A stretch of 64,000 nt of DNA from SZAS-103 sp038226665 (GCA_038226665.1 JBBRQI010000002.1:124001-188000), one strand, 5' to 3'; positions 51,228 to 60,480 are shown, counted from the first letter of the stretch. The notes: generated by a model not told the origin, from the sequence alone. Program-made: numbers and translations.

Positions 51228-52319
51228 TTGAACGCTGTCACCAATTTTGATCAGATCGAGCTCGACTCGATCAAGCCTGATTCCAGCAAGCCTGATTCCA
51301 GCAAGCCTGATTCAAGCAAGCTTGAGGCGACCGTCAGCCTGCGCCAGTTGTGCGCGCAATTCGCCAAGCCGCATCTCGGCCGTGCCGTATGGCAACTCGT
51401 CAACACCCTTGTGCCGTTCGCGGCGTTGTGGACGCTGATGGCGTGGAGCCTGCACTCCGGCTGGGGCTACGGCTGGACGCTGCTGCTCGCACTTCCGGCG
51501 GCCGGGCTCTACGTACGCCTGTTCATGGTGCAGCACGATTGCGGGCACGGATCGTATTTCGCCAGCGCGCGCGCGAACCAATGGGTCGGCGCCTGCCTCG
51601 GTCTGATTACCTTGTTCCCGTTCGGATACTGGAAGAAAACCCACGCGATCCATCACGGCACATCGGGCAATCTTGACCGCCGCGAGTTGGGCGATATCGA
51701 TACGTTGACCGTTGCCGAATACCGCGCGCGTTCATGGCTTGGACGATTGGCCTACCGCATGTATCGCAGCACGCCAGTACTGCTCGGCATCGGGCCGATG
51801 TACCAGTTCGTGATCAAGCACCGTTTCCCGTTCGACTTGCCGTTCTCGTGGAAGAAGGAATGGGCGAGCGTGCTGCTCAACAACCTGATGCTGCTCATCG
51901 TCGGCGGATCGCTGGGATACATGATCGGCTGGCATGTCGTGCTGCTCGTGCATCTGCCGATCGTGTTGATCGCCGGCGCGCTGGGCGTGTGGCTGTTCTA
52001 CGTGCAGCACACGTTCGAGAACACCTACTGGACGCGCAAGGGCGAGTGGGATTCCAACCAGGCCGCGATCGCCGGCAGTTCCTATTACGCATTGCCGCGC
52101 GTGCTGCACTGGTTCACGGCGAACATCGGCTACCACCACATCCACCACCTCGCCAGCCGTATTCCGAGCTATCGCCTGCGCGAAGCGTTCGAGTCGAGTC
52201 CGCAGTTGCAGGCTGCGCCGACGTTGACGATCTGGTCGAGCCTCAAGTCCGCGCGGCTCAAACTGTGGGACGAGGATCTCGGGCGCATGGTCGGATTTCC
52301 GCGCCGCACACGCGCCTGA
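51228..52319 (+). CDS. Fatty-acid desaturase with N-terminal KPDSS repeats
   Basis: A 363-residue membrane di-iron desaturase. Histidine boxes HDCGHGS, HAIHHGTSG and GYHHIHHLASRIPSY; TM pairs between them; product-binding region FYVQHTFENTYW. The last box and HTFENTYW are typical of bacterial Δ9/Δ12-like desaturases acting on acyl chains of phospholipids. The N-terminus contains three KPDSS units encoded by a 15-bp tandem repeat (about 51273-51317). The start is a TTG at 51228 preceded by AGGAG; an ATG nearby is out of frame. The GTG at 51171 is an alternative. Confidence 0.9.
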   Translation: MNAVTNFDQIELDSIKPDSSKPDSSKPDSSKLEATVSLRQLCAQFAKPHLGRAVWQLVNTLVPFAALWTLMAWSLHSGWGYGWTLLLALPAAGLYVRLFMVQHDCGHGSYFASARANQWVGACLGLITLFPFGYWKKTHAIHHGTSGNLDRRELGDIDTLTVAEYRARSWLGRLAYRMYRSTPVLLGIGPMYQFVIKHRFPFDLPFSWKKEWASVLLNNLMLLIVGGSLGYMIGWHVVLLVHLPIVLIAGALGVWLFYVQHTFENTYWTRKGEWDSNQAAIAGSSYYALPRVLHWFTANIGYHHIHHLASRIPSYRLREAFESSPQLQAAPTLTIWSSLKSARLKLWDEDLGRMVGFPRRTRA

Positions 52320-52385
52320 TCGCGGTCGACCGCAGCACCCTGTTCGCTTGATGCATTTGATTCACTTCATCCACGGAGAATTGCG

Positions 52386-52754
52386 ATGATCGGCTACGTC
52401 ACCCTCGGCACCAACGATCTTGCACGTGCGGCAAAATTCTACGATGCGCTGCTCGGTGAAATCGGCGCGAAGCGCATCATGGAGTTCGAGAAATTCATTG
52501 CGTGGGGGACGTCGATGACGACGCCGGGCCTGGGGCTGACCTACCCCTTCGATGGCAACAAGGCCACTGTCGGCAATGGCGTGATGGTCGCGCTGGCCGT
52601 CGACGGCACCGACAAGGTCGATCGCCTGTACAAGAAAGCGCTCGAACTCGGCGGCACCGACGAAGGCCCGGCCGGCCCGCGCGGCGATGGTTTTTACGCC
52701 GGCTACTTCCGCGACCTTGATGGCAACAAGCTCAACTTCTTCTGCATGACCTAA
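52386..52754 (+). CDS. VOC/glyoxalase superfamily protein
   Basis: A 122-residue single VOC-fold protein: MIGYVTLGTNDLARAAKFYDALLGEIGAKR, FIAWGTSMTTPGLGLTYPF and FYAGYFRDLDGNKLNFFCM. The paired βαβββ modules are clear, and the DLDGNKLNFF tail is the characteristic end. Metal ligands (E/H/Q) are not unmistakable, so it may be a glyoxalase/dioxygenase-like small enzyme or a binding protein. GGAG precedes the ATG. Confidence 0.9.
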   Translation: MIGYVTLGTNDLARAAKFYDALLGEIGAKRIMEFEKFIAWGTSMTTPGLGLTYPFDGNKATVGNGVMVALAVDGTDKVDRLYKKALELGGTDEGPAGPRGDGFYAGYFRDLDGNKLNFFCMT

Positions 52755-52815
52755 GCCGCAAGCTACAAGGACTGCGTCGCACCGCGTATCCCACCGAGAC
52801 GGAGCAATAATCATC

Positions 52816-53205
52816 ATGGGCACCGAACTGCAGATGCTGTCGTGGGCCGTCGTGCTGGGCCTGGTGCAACTCGTGATCGCAGCAACACTGAGCACCCAAC
52901 AGCGTGGCCTCGGTTGGAACGCGAGCGCACGCGACGGTGAACCGAAGCCGCTGACTGGCATCGCCGCGCGCATGGATCGCGCGCTGAAGAACTTCCTTGA
53001 AACCTTTCCGTTCTTCGCAACCGCAGTGCTCGTGGTCGCTGCCACACAGCATACAAGCGCCCACACCGCGCTCGGCGCGCAGTTGTATTTCTGGGCGCGC
53101 GTTGCGTATGTGCCGGTCTATGCGGCCGGAATTCCATACCTGCGCACGCTCATCTGGGCAGTGTCGCTGGCAGGATTGCTGATGGTGTTGCTGGCGCTGT
53201 TCTGA
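52816..53205 (+). CDS. MAPEG-family membrane protein
   Basis: A 129-residue four-helix membrane protein: LQMLSWAVVLGLVQLVIAATLSTQQRGLGWNASARDGE, then RALKNFLETFPFFATAVLVVAATQ and RVAYVPVYAAGIPYLRTLIWAVSLAGLL. The FLETFPFFA and RxxYxPxYxxGIPYLRT motifs identify the MAPEG (membrane-associated eicosanoid/glutathione) superfamily. The bacterial substrate is unknown. Confidence 0.9.
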   Translation: MGTELQMLSWAVVLGLVQLVIAATLSTQQRGLGWNASARDGEPKPLTGIAARMDRALKNFLETFPFFATAVLVVAATQHTSAHTALGAQLYFWARVAYVPVYAAGIPYLRTLIWAVSLAGLLMVLLALF

Positions 53206-53247
53206 ACATTCCGGATTGAGCACGGCTTGCGGCGACTGCCGATCGGC

Positions 53248-54132
53248 CTACTCTTTCGATAATGCCAGCAGCCAATCCACGAAGTGCTGCGCCGCCGGAC
53301 GCAGCCGGCGACGCGCTGGGTGGATGATGTAGTAATCCCAGCGCGCCGGCATCACCGGCCCCGGCAATGCGATCAGGCGACCGGTGTCGATATAGGGCGC
53401 AACGATCCGCTTCCGCGCGAGGGTGACGCCGAGGCCGTGGGCTGCGGCATTCAGCGCATCGGTGCTGTCGCTGAAGGTGAGCACCTCGCGAAAGCGCGCG
53501 CCATGCACACCCGCTTCGCGAAACCAGTCGTGCCAACCCTGCCGCGCGAGATCGCCGATCAACGGCAGGCGCGCGATGTCCGCTGCATTGCGCACGCGCG
53601 CGAGACCCGGAAAATTCGGTGGCGCAACCGGGAACAGCGGATCGTCCATCAGGAGATGCGCAGTCAGACCGGGCCAATGCCCCGGGCCGTGGCGAATGCC
53701 GAGATCAGGGCCGCCTTCGTCGAAGCGCGTCAGCGCCAGTTCGGTATCGATGTTGATGCGGATGTTCGGATGCGCAGCCATGAAGCGATGCAGCCGCGGC
53801 GTCAGCCACGTGTACGTCAACGAATGCATGCTGGTGATGCGGATACGGTCGTGATCGTCGCGATGGCCGCGCAGGTCGCGCAGCACACCATCGAGATCGG
53901 CCAGCGCCGTGCCGGATGCGTCAGCGAGTTGGCGGCCCTCGACCGTCAATGCAACGCCCCGCGCATGCCGCTGGAACAACACAACGCCAAGCCGCGCTTC
54001 GAGCTTGCGCACGTGGTGGCTGACTGCGCTCGCGGTGAGGTGCAGCTCCTCCGCAGCATGCGCGAAATTCTGGTGGCGCGCGGCAGCCTCGAATGCAGCG
54101 AGCGCTGGAAGCCAGTCGGAACGCAGAGTCAT
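53248..54132 (-). CDS. LysR-family transcriptional regulator, GcvA-like
   Basis: A 294-residue regulator: MTLRSDWLPALAAFEAAARHQNFAHAAEELHLTASAVSHHVRKLEARLGVVLFQRHARGVALT is the winged-helix N-terminus. The substrate-binding domain begins RITSMHSLTYTWLTPRLHRFMAAHPNIRINIDTE and has LGIRHGPGHWPGL and VTLARKRIV. It resembles the GcvA subgroup. Divergent from the small cupin gene at 54253, so it may regulate it; the effector is unknown. Confidence 0.93.
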   Translation of the reverse strand: MTLRSDWLPALAAFEAAARHQNFAHAAEELHLTASAVSHHVRKLEARLGVVLFQRHARGVALTVEGRQLADASGTALADLDGVLRDLRGHRDDHDRIRITSMHSLTYTWLTPRLHRFMAAHPNIRINIDTELALTRFDEGGPDLGIRHGPGHWPGLTAHLLMDDPLFPVAPPNFPGLARVRNAADIARLPLIGDLARQGWHDWFREAGVHGARFREVLTFSDSTDALNAAAHGLGVTLARKRIVAPYIDTGRLIALPGPVMPARWDYYIIHPARRRLRPAAQHFVDWLLALSKE

Positions 54133-54252
54133 GGCGAGCCTCAAATATGGTTTGTGTCTGGCAACCAAAGTATCAGCTTGTCGCGCCGATGGCGAAGTGG
54201 AGAATCGGCGCAAGGCAGCAATCAGATGATTGCCGCACTGCGGAGAGCAAGG

Positions 54253-54567
54253 ATGAGGGTCATCGATCTCGTTTCAGAAGCTACGCAACTACCGAAAGCC
54301 TGGCATTCGCAGGTGTTCGCGATGGTCGGTGAGGCACGCGTCAAGTTGTCGCGAATGGATTCAGCGGTGTATCCCGAAGAACGCCACACGCATGCCGAAG
54401 TGCTGGTGGTGCTGGACGGGCAGATGAACCTCGTCGTCGAAGGCGTCGCCATTCCGGTGCTCGCGGGCGAAATGGTCCGCGTCGATGCGGGTGCTTTGCA
54501 CGGTGTCGCCGCGGGCAGTCACGGCACGTTGCTGATCCTCAATCTTGCAGACGCCGCTGCACTTTGA
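54253..54567 (+). CDS. Cupin-domain protein
   Basis: A 104-residue double-stranded β-helix protein: EERHTHAEVLVVLDGQMNLVVEGVAIPVLAGEMVRVDAGALHGVAAGSHGTLLIL. The HTH...E motif and the later G-x5-PxG-x2-H-like GALHGV give the two cupin motifs, so metal binding is likely. The start is at ATG 54253 (GGAG eight bases before). Upstream it is preceded by the divergent LysR gene, whose target it may be. Confidence 0.85.
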   Translation: MRVIDLVSEATQLPKAWHSQVFAMVGEARVKLSRMDSAVYPEERHTHAEVLVVLDGQMNLVVEGVAIPVLAGEMVRVDAGALHGVAAGSHGTLLILNLADAAAL

Positions 54568-54618
54568 CGAGCGCTGGTTGCATACGTTGCAAATGTTTCA
54601 TGTCGATTTGAGGTAGCC

Positions 54619-55515
54619 ATGAGTTCCATTGATTGCACCACGCCGCTGACAGCGGCAAGGCAACGCACATGGCAGACGACGATTGAACTCGGCGTGCTCG
54701 GTGCGATCTGGGGCGCGTCGTTCCTGTTCATGCGCGTTGCTGCGCGGGATTTCGGTGCGGCGCCATTGGTCGAGGTACGCCTCGCCTTGGGCGCGGTGAT
54801 CCTGCTGCCGTTCTTGTGGCGCGACCGGGCATCCTTCCCGATGAAGCTGTGGCCGATGCTGGGCTTAATCGCTGCGATCAATTCGGCGACCCCGTTCGTG
54901 CTGTTCGCATGGGCCGCGCAGCGCGCGCCAGCCGGCATCGGGGCGATAACCAATGCGATGGCGGTGTTGTTCACGGCGTTGGTCGGCTTCATGTTCTTCG
55001 GCGAAAAGATCGGCACGCGACGAGCGGCGGCATTGCTCGCGGGCTTCGCCGGTGTGGTCGTGCTGGCGAGCGGCAAGACCGCAGGAGCGAGCGTCGGCTG
55101 GGCGGTTGCGGCGGGAGCCACTGCGGCATTCCTTTATGGCATCGGCGTGAACCTGGTGCGTCGCCACCTGGTCGGCTTGCCGCCGGCTGCGACTTCTGCC
55201 GCGACGTTGAGTTGCGCGACCTTGCTGACGCTGCCGTTCGCGATCGCGCAATGGCCGCAACATGCGATCCCCCGGCATTCGTGGCTGGCGGCGACCCTGC
55301 TCGGGGTACTTTGCACGGGCCTTGCCTTCGTCATGTACTACCGGTTGATCGCGCGTATTGGCGCTTCGCGTGCGGTGACGGTCACTTATCTTGTCCCGCT
55401 GTTTGGCGTCGCGTGGGCATGGCTGCTGCTCGGCGAACCATTGACGATCAGCATGGGCATCGCGGGCGCGATGATTCTCGGCAGCGTGGCGATGAGCCAG
55501 CGCGCGGCGAAGTGA
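54619..55515 (+). CDS. EamA (DMT superfamily) transporter
   Basis: A 298-residue inner-membrane protein with ten helices and two EamA halves: LGAIWGASFLFMRVAARDFGAAPLVEVRLALGAVIL, ATPFVLFAWAAQRAPAGIGAITNAMAVLFTALVGFMFFGEK; then LYGIGVNLVRRH, and TYLVPLFGVAWAWLLLGEPLTISM. Drug/metabolite exporter family; the substrate is unknown. GAGGT precedes the ATG. Confidence 0.92.
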   Translation: MSSIDCTTPLTAARQRTWQTTIELGVLGAIWGASFLFMRVAARDFGAAPLVEVRLALGAVILLPFLWRDRASFPMKLWPMLGLIAAINSATPFVLFAWAAQRAPAGIGAITNAMAVLFTALVGFMFFGEKIGTRRAAALLAGFAGVVVLASGKTAGASVGWAVAAGATAAFLYGIGVNLVRRHLVGLPPAATSAATLSCATLLTLPFAIAQWPQHAIPRHSWLAATLLGVLCTGLAFVMYYRLIARIGASRAVTVTYLVPLFGVAWAWLLLGEPLTISMGIAGAMILGSVAMSQRAAK

Positions 55516-55542
55516 GTTGGAGCGAAGTGTCGAGAGCCGCGA

Positions 55543-56367
55543 TCAAGCCGCGCCAAGCTTGCGCAGCAACGCCATCGCCGCAGCCGGATTGCGTTCCTTC
55601 GCGCTGCTGATGAAGTAGGCGAACACGTCGCGTTTTCCGTTTCCACCCTGCAAGGAATCGATGTGCGGCAGGTCGGAAGGGTCGCCACCGCGCGCCCATT
55701 CGCGCATGCAGCCAGCCCATCGATCGAGTTCGTCATCGGGATAGCCTGTAGCGATCTCCGTGCGCGTCCGCATCAGTCGCGCGTAAATGAAATCGGCAGT
55801 GATGTCGGCGAACGACGGGTACTCCGTCGAATCGGTGAACACCGTCGCCATGCCGTGCTGGCGGGCGAGGGCGATGTACTCCGCGTTGACGAACGCCGGA
55901 TCGCGCACGTCGAGTACATGACGAATTTTCAATTCCGTGATCCGTTTCGGCAGCAGCGACAGGAATGTTTCGAAAGCGCCGCGATCGATTTTCAAACCCT
56001 TCTCGAACTGCCACACGATCGGGCCGAGCTTGGCGCCGAGCGTCGCAATGTCGCCGAGGAAATCGTCGATCGCGCCGCCGGAATTCGCGAGCGTCCGCGA
56101 CATCGTGATGCGATTCGGCGCTTTCGCCGAGAACACGAAACCATTCGGCGTCTCGTCGCGCCAGCGCGCGTACGTCGCCGGTTTCTGCGCGCCGTACCAG
56201 GTGCCGTTGACCTCGATCGCGGTGACGTGGCGGCTGGCATATTCGAGTTCGCGTTTCTGCACGAGTCCCTGCGGATAGAAATTGTTCCGCCACGGCGCAT
56301 ACACCCAGCCGCCGATGCCGACGTGCATTCCTTTGGGGACTGATGGATGTTTGAACAGTTCGTTCAC
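55543..56367 (-). CDS. DUF72 domain protein
   Basis: A 274-residue TIM-barrel-like protein: GMHVGIGGWVYAPWRNNFYP, then YASRHVTAIEVNGTWYGAQKPATYARWRDETPNGFVFSAKAPNRIT, VWQFEK and RHVLDVRDPAF. The DUF72 family is widespread and resembles xylose isomerase-like enzymes, but function is not settled. I chose the GTG at 56367, after the previous gene's stop; an ATG at 56418 would overlap that gene and lacks a ribosome binding site. It lies downstream of a VOC protein gene and is probably co-transcribed. Confidence 0.82.
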   Translation of the reverse strand: MNELFKHPSVPKGMHVGIGGWVYAPWRNNFYPQGLVQKRELEYASRHVTAIEVNGTWYGAQKPATYARWRDETPNGFVFSAKAPNRITMSRTLANSGGAIDDFLGDIATLGAKLGPIVWQFEKGLKIDRGAFETFLSLLPKRITELKIRHVLDVRDPAFVNAEYIALARQHGMATVFTDSTEYPSFADITADFIYARLMRTRTEIATGYPDDELDRWAGCMREWARGGDPSDLPHIDSLQGGNGKRDVFAYFISSAKERNPAAAMALLRKLGAA

Positions 56368-56389
56368 GGTAATGTTGTCGCTGCTGAAA

Positions 56390-56827
56390 TCAGGGCGTGG
56401 GCTTTTCCCAGGGATCATAACTGCCGAAATACCACAGGTGTCCTTCGGGATCGCGGCATGAATAGCCGCGTCCGCCGTACTCGGGGCTGGCGATTTCGTC
56501 GACAATCACCGCGCCGGCGGTTTTCGCGCGTGCGTAGTGCGCGTCGGCGTCGGCGACGATCACGCACGGGCTCTGGGTTTCGCGGCCATCGATCGCGTTG
56601 GGCTGCACGATGCGCTCGCCCCAGGCGCTCACGTTGTCCGCCGAACCGAGCATGATCATGCCGTTGCCGAACACGAGCTGTGCGTGGTGCACGGTGTCGC
56701 CATCGGCATACACGGCATGCTTTTCGAAACCGAATGCATTGCACAACCAGTCGATCATCGCGAGTGCGTTGCGATAACGCAGGCAAGGGATGATCGTGCT
56801 GACGGTGTCTTTCGCAAGCCCACTCAT
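56390..56827 (-). CDS. VOC family protein (PhnB-like glyoxalase)
   Basis: A 145-residue VOC-fold protein: TIIPCLRYRNALAMIDWLCNAFGFEKHAVY, HHAQLVFGNGMIMLGSAD, CVIVADADAHYARAKTAGA and YGGRGYSCRDPEGHLWYFGSYDPW. Similar proteins are annotated as PhnB or bleomycin-resistance-like. The C-terminal DPEGHLWYFG is the family signature. The gene is the first of a probable two-gene unit with DUF72. Confidence 0.9.
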   Translation of the reverse strand: MSGLAKDTVSTIIPCLRYRNALAMIDWLCNAFGFEKHAVYADGDTVHHAQLVFGNGMIMLGSADNVSAWGERIVQPNAIDGRETQSPCVIVADADAHYARAKTAGAVIVDEIASPEYGGRGYSCRDPEGHLWYFGSYDPWEKPTP

Positions 56828-56916
56828 GCGGACGCTCCTGAAGTGGCAACTAACGCTTCGATCGCGCCTCGCACATGCTTCGACGCTGACTGGAACGTCG
56901 CTACGGATTGATGTGC

Positions 56917-57960
56917 CTAGTTCGACGCAGCCTGCTGCGAAGGCGCTGGTGTGGTTGGCGGTACCGCGCTAACGACGGCAGCAAGCGGCATCGGCGCGGG
57001 AGCGACGGAGATCGTCGAAGATCCGGGTGCGGCGACGGAAACGCCGATGGCAGCAGGTGTCACAGGCGCAACGACAGGAGCCGCAACCGCCGGATCTGCA
57101 ACAGCAGGAGCGGCAACCGCAGGAGCCGCAACCGCAGGAGCCGCAACCGCAGGAGCCGCAGCCGCAGGAGCCGCAGCCGCAGGAGCCGCGACCGCAGGAG
57201 CCGCAACCGCAGGAGCCGCAACCGCAGGAGCCGCGACCGCAGGAGCCGCGACCGCATCCGTTCCGGGCATTGTCGCGGCGGCTTGCACCGCAGCACCAAG
57301 CACGACATGCCGCCTGATGACCTTGTCTGCATCCAGCAATTTTTCGATACGCGCGAACACTTCGCTGCGCGAGAACGGCTTCTTCATGAAGTCGTCGGCA
57401 CCGATGCGTTGGGCGTAAAACTGCTCGGTCGCCAGCTCGTTGCCGCTGATCATGATGATCGGAGTGGTCTTAGTAATTGGTTCGCGACGCAGCCTGCGCA
57501 GCGCCTCGAAACCGTTCATGCCGGGCAGCACGATGTCGAGGAAGATCAGGTCGGGCTTCTCGGAGAGCGCAAGCGCAACGCCGGTTTCGGCATCAATCGC
57601 TTCCAGCGCGATGTAACCGCTTTGTTCGAGCATGCGCTTGAGCAAGGCAACGATCGTCGGCGAATCGTCGATGACCAGGACGCGCGTGCCATCCCTTGCA
57701 TTGACGCGCGGTTTTTCGCGGCGCTCGACTGTAGGCCCGGGCTTGGAGCTCGACTTCGCGATTACCTCGAGTGCTTCGGCGGCGGAGAGCGGGGCAGGTT
57801 GCGCAACTGGAGACGTTGCAGGTGCAGGTGCAGACACAGGAGTCGAAGCGGGAATGACAGCAGGTCGGGGCGCGGGTGTGCGCACCTGCGGGGCGGGCCG
57901 GGCAACTGCTGCCTTCTCGCCACCGCCGAACCAGCGTTTGAGTGTGTCCAGCATGCCCAT
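56917..57960 (-). CDS. Response regulator with Pro/Ala-rich arms and pentapeptide repeat tail
   Basis: A 347-residue protein. The N-terminal 88 residues are Pro/Ala-rich with a conserved start MGMLDTLKRWFGGGEKAAVA. The receiver domain occupies about 92-215: RVLVIDDSPTIVALLKRMLE, phospho-Asp142 in DLIFLDIVLPGMNG, IIMISGN and MKKPFS. The tail has a repeated AVAAP pentapeptide (about residues 236-300) encoded by a 15-bp repeat. It is CheY/PilG-like in style, but no output domain is present. It could be a phosphate sink or scaffold tethering to a partner; no kinase is adjacent. Confidence 0.9.
   Translation of the reverse strand: MGMLDTLKRWFGGGEKAAVARPAPQVRTPAPRPAVIPASTPVSAPAPATSPVAQPAPLSAAEALEVIAKSSSKPGPTVERREKPRVNARDGTRVLVIDDSPTIVALLKRMLEQSGYIALEAIDAETGVALALSEKPDLIFLDIVLPGMNGFEALRRLRREPITKTTPIIMISGNELATEQFYAQRIGADDFMKKPFSRSEVFARIEKLLDADKVIRRHVVLGAAVQAAATMPGTDAVAAPAVAAPAVAAPAVAAPAVAAPAAAAPAAAAPAVAAPAVAAPAVAAPAVADPAVAAPVVAPVTPAAIGVSVAAPGSSTISVAPAPMPLAAVVSAVPPTTPAPSQQAASN
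57076..57255 (-). repeat. 15-bp minisatellite, twelve units, in the receiver gene tail
   Basis: Twelve contiguous 15-bp units of AGGAGCCGCAACCGC (plus strand) with A/G variation mainly at position 10; the second unit is the most diverged. It encodes the AVAAP tail of the regulator on the minus strand. The length is a multiple of three, so copy changes keep frame. Confidence 0.93.
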
Positions 57961-58250
57961 GGTTTTGGCCCAACCGCCCGATTTACTGGCGACAGTTTGG
58001 CCTGTACGCGGGCCGCTGACAATCGGTTTCGTGACTTTCGTCACATATCCAAGGCATGACCATGTCCCTGCGTCATCCGGGCGGAACAAGTCACACGCTC
58101 GGCCTGCCCGACCTGATGCTGAACCCGTGGTTGCTCGATCGCAGCGAACCATTGACCGTATACGACGCGCCAAGGTTGCCGCGATGGTAAGAACCTGACT
58201 GCAGGCGGCTGACTACCCGGCGGATCCGTTGCGCACGATCTCGGTGTGTA

Positions 58251-58748
58251 TTAATCCCGCCTTGGCATGGTTTGCGTTTGCACGCGATTGACGCGGCACG
58301 AAAAACAACCCTGTTTCGCGTTATGCAGGTGGATGTACGCGACATCGTCGTTGTCCAGCAATCGCTGCAATTCCATGGCGACGAGCATGCCTTCGCAAAC
58401 CGCTGCGTCGATCATCATGTCGTTCGCGTCGTAGGCGTGCAGCGAGATCACGCGACACGTGACATATGGCGGGACTTCACCGATCGGCAGCGTTCGCTGG
58501 ATTGCCTTACGCCGCACGAAGATCGGCCCGGATGCGCGATACGGAGACTCCACCGGCTGGTGGGCAAATGGAAGCAGCAACAATTCCTCGCCGACTTCGG
58601 CGTCCTCAAGGCTCACGCGGCACGGAAAGCCTGTGCTCGCTGTTGCGACACGGCGCACGGCTCCGAATTCCGTGAGACGTTCGTCCGGAAGATCGAACAG
58701 ATGCGCGAACGGTGCGTGATCGATACCGACCAGTTGAAATGCGTGCAT
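58251..58748 (-). CDS. DUF1203 family protein
   Basis: A 165-residue soluble protein: FQLVGIDHAPFAHLFDLPDERL, then FPCRVSLEDAEVGEELLLLPFAHQPVESPYRASGPIFVRR and RVISLHAYDANDMMIDAAVCEG. This is the DUF1203 pattern; its biochemical role is unknown. AAAGGA precedes the ATG at 58748. The C-terminus contains AYIHLHNAKQGCFSCRV with a Cys-x2-Cys pair, possibly metal-binding. Confidence 0.86.
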   Translation of the reverse strand: MHAFQLVGIDHAPFAHLFDLPDERLTEFGAVRRVATASTGFPCRVSLEDAEVGEELLLLPFAHQPVESPYRASGPIFVRRKAIQRTLPIGEVPPYVTCRVISLHAYDANDMMIDAAVCEGMLVAMELQRLLDNDDVAYIHLHNAKQGCFSCRVNRVQTQTMPRRD

Positions 58749-58844
58749 GTTGCAATTCCTTTCGATTAGGCATGCACATGATGACGGCGTCATTGTCGAC
58801 ACGCTCGCCGTTTTCGGACATAGCGTTCGATGCGGTCGTCCCGC

Positions 58845-60290
58845 TCATAGCGCCTTCAACAAGCGATAGTCGAATTCCAGCGACTGGTAGAACGACGCGA
58901 CCGGGATGCGTTCGTCGCGTGCGTGCCAGCGATCGTCGTCGACATCGGCGGCGATGCCGTCGAAGACGTACGATGGCAGGCCCTTGGCGCGCAGGAAGAC
59001 GCTGTCGCTGGCACCGGCCGACATGTAAGGGGTCACCGGAATCGTGCCCCACACCGTAGCGGCGACATCGGCGATCTGCTTGAACAATGCCGCGTCCACC
59101 GGCGATGCGGGGCTGAGGTTCGGCTCGGCGACGCGCTTGATCTGGATCTGTGGATCGGCGACGACCTGTTTCAGCACGGCATCCACCTGTGCGGGATCCT
59201 CGTCCGGCAGAAGGCGGCAATTCACCGTCGCCTGCGCCATCTGTGGCAGCGCGTTCTCGGCAGGGCCGGCCTGCAACAGGGTCGCGACGCAAGTCGATCG
59301 CAATTGCGCATTATTGTAGGTGGACGAAGCCGCGACGCGCGTCATTGCCGCCATGTCCGAAGGATCGCGCGCCACCGCGCGCAGATCGGCGGCCGTCTGT
59401 CCGGAATACTGCGAAGCCAGGCCTGCAAAGTAATTGCGCGTTACCGCGCTCGTGCGCAGCGGGAACTGATAACCCGACAATTTCACCAGTGCCTGCGCGA
59501 GGCGATAGATCGCATTGTCCGGCGTCGGCAACGAGCTGTGGCCGCCCGGGCTGCGCACTGTCATCGTGTAACTCAGGTAGATCTTCTCGGCGGTTTCGAT
59601 CGTGAGGTCCGCAGGCCTGCCGTTGCGGAGCGCCGGGCCGTTGTCGTCCTGGTTCAGGCTGTATGCGGCCTTGATCAATTCCGGTCGATGCGCGAGCAGC
59701 CACTGGATGCCATTGTCCGCGCCGTCTTCCTCGCCTGCGGTGAGCGCGAGGATGTAATCGCCGCGCGGCGTTACGCCTTCCTCGTGCATGCGCAGCAGCG
59801 CGCTGACGAGACCGGCTGCGGCGCCCTTGATGTCGATCGTGCCGCGACCGTAGAAATAGCCGCCGTCTTCGGTGAGCTTGAAGGGGTCGTAGTGCCAATC
59901 GGCGCGCGGTGCATCGACCACGTCCAGGTGCGCGAACAACAACACCGGTTCGCGTTCGCCGCGCCCGTGCACGCGCACGACAAGATTGCGCTTGAGCGGG
60001 TTGTCGCCGACCACGAGCACATCGGCCGGCGCGAATCCTGCGGCGATAAAACGCTGCGCGAGCCTTTCCACCGCGGCAGTGGTGCCGTGCGCGGATGTCG
60101 TGTCGACCTCGATCAGTTCCTGCAACAATTCGCGTCCGGTCGCGCGGATGCGTTCCGGCGCGGTGACCGCAGTTGTCGAAGGCGCACTTGACGATGGTGA
60201 AATTGCAGGAGGCGCGGTTGGCGATGCTGCGGATGCGGAAAACGAAACCAGCAACGCGGCCGCAATCGAGGCGGAACATATTTTCAGCAC
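58845..60290 (-). CDS. M20-family metallopeptidase, secreted
   Basis: A 481-residue zinc peptidase of the M20/M25/M40 family. Signal peptide from the GTG at 60290 (VLKICSASIAAALLVSFSASASP). Zinc-site motifs: LLFAHLDVVDAP, YFYGRGTIDIKGAAAGLV, LALTAGEEDGADNG, and the dimerisation lid around TMTVRSPGGHSSLPTPDNA. The C-terminal half ends MSAGASDSVFLRAKGLPSYVFDG. It resembles xanthomonad M20 dipeptidases or aminoacylases; the substrate is undetermined. The ORF extends to 60488 but without protein-like sequence. Confidence 0.93.
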   Translation of the reverse strand: MLKICSASIAAALLVSFSASAASPTAPPAISPSSSAPSTTAVTAPERIRATGRELLQELIEVDTTSAHGTTAAVERLAQRFIAAGFAPADVLVVGDNPLKRNLVVRVHGRGEREPVLLFAHLDVVDAPRADWHYDPFKLTEDGGYFYGRGTIDIKGAAAGLVSALLRMHEEGVTPRGDYILALTAGEEDGADNGIQWLLAHRPELIKAAYSLNQDDNGPALRNGRPADLTIETAEKIYLSYTMTVRSPGGHSSLPTPDNAIYRLAQALVKLSGYQFPLRTSAVTRNYFAGLASQYSGQTAADLRAVARDPSDMAAMTRVAASSTYNNAQLRSTCVATLLQAGPAENALPQMAQATVNCRLLPDEDPAQVDAVLKQVVADPQIQIKRVAEPNLSPASPVDAALFKQIADVAATVWGTIPVTPYMSAGASDSVFLRAKGLPSYVFDGIAADVDDDRWHARDERIPVASFYQSLEFDYRLLKAL

Positions 60291-60480
60291 GATGATGTCC
60301 CGTTGATCCAGCGGAAAATTGCGAATGGCATTCCGGAAATTTTTCCTGTTAGTTTGCAGCACGACATCCTCGCTCCTTTGGGTCGACGACGATCCAGCCC
60401 AAGATACTTCAACATCGATGAAGTCGGACATTCCCAACAAGAAACGAGCCAGAGTCATCGCATGAAGAAAAACCTTCTGG

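Noticed and set aside
57027..57317. Plus-strand ORF rich in QEP repeats and the appearance of a CRISPR-like array
   Set aside because: The 15-bp units are contiguous without spacers and encode AVAAP on the minus strand within a receiver protein; no cas genes are near.
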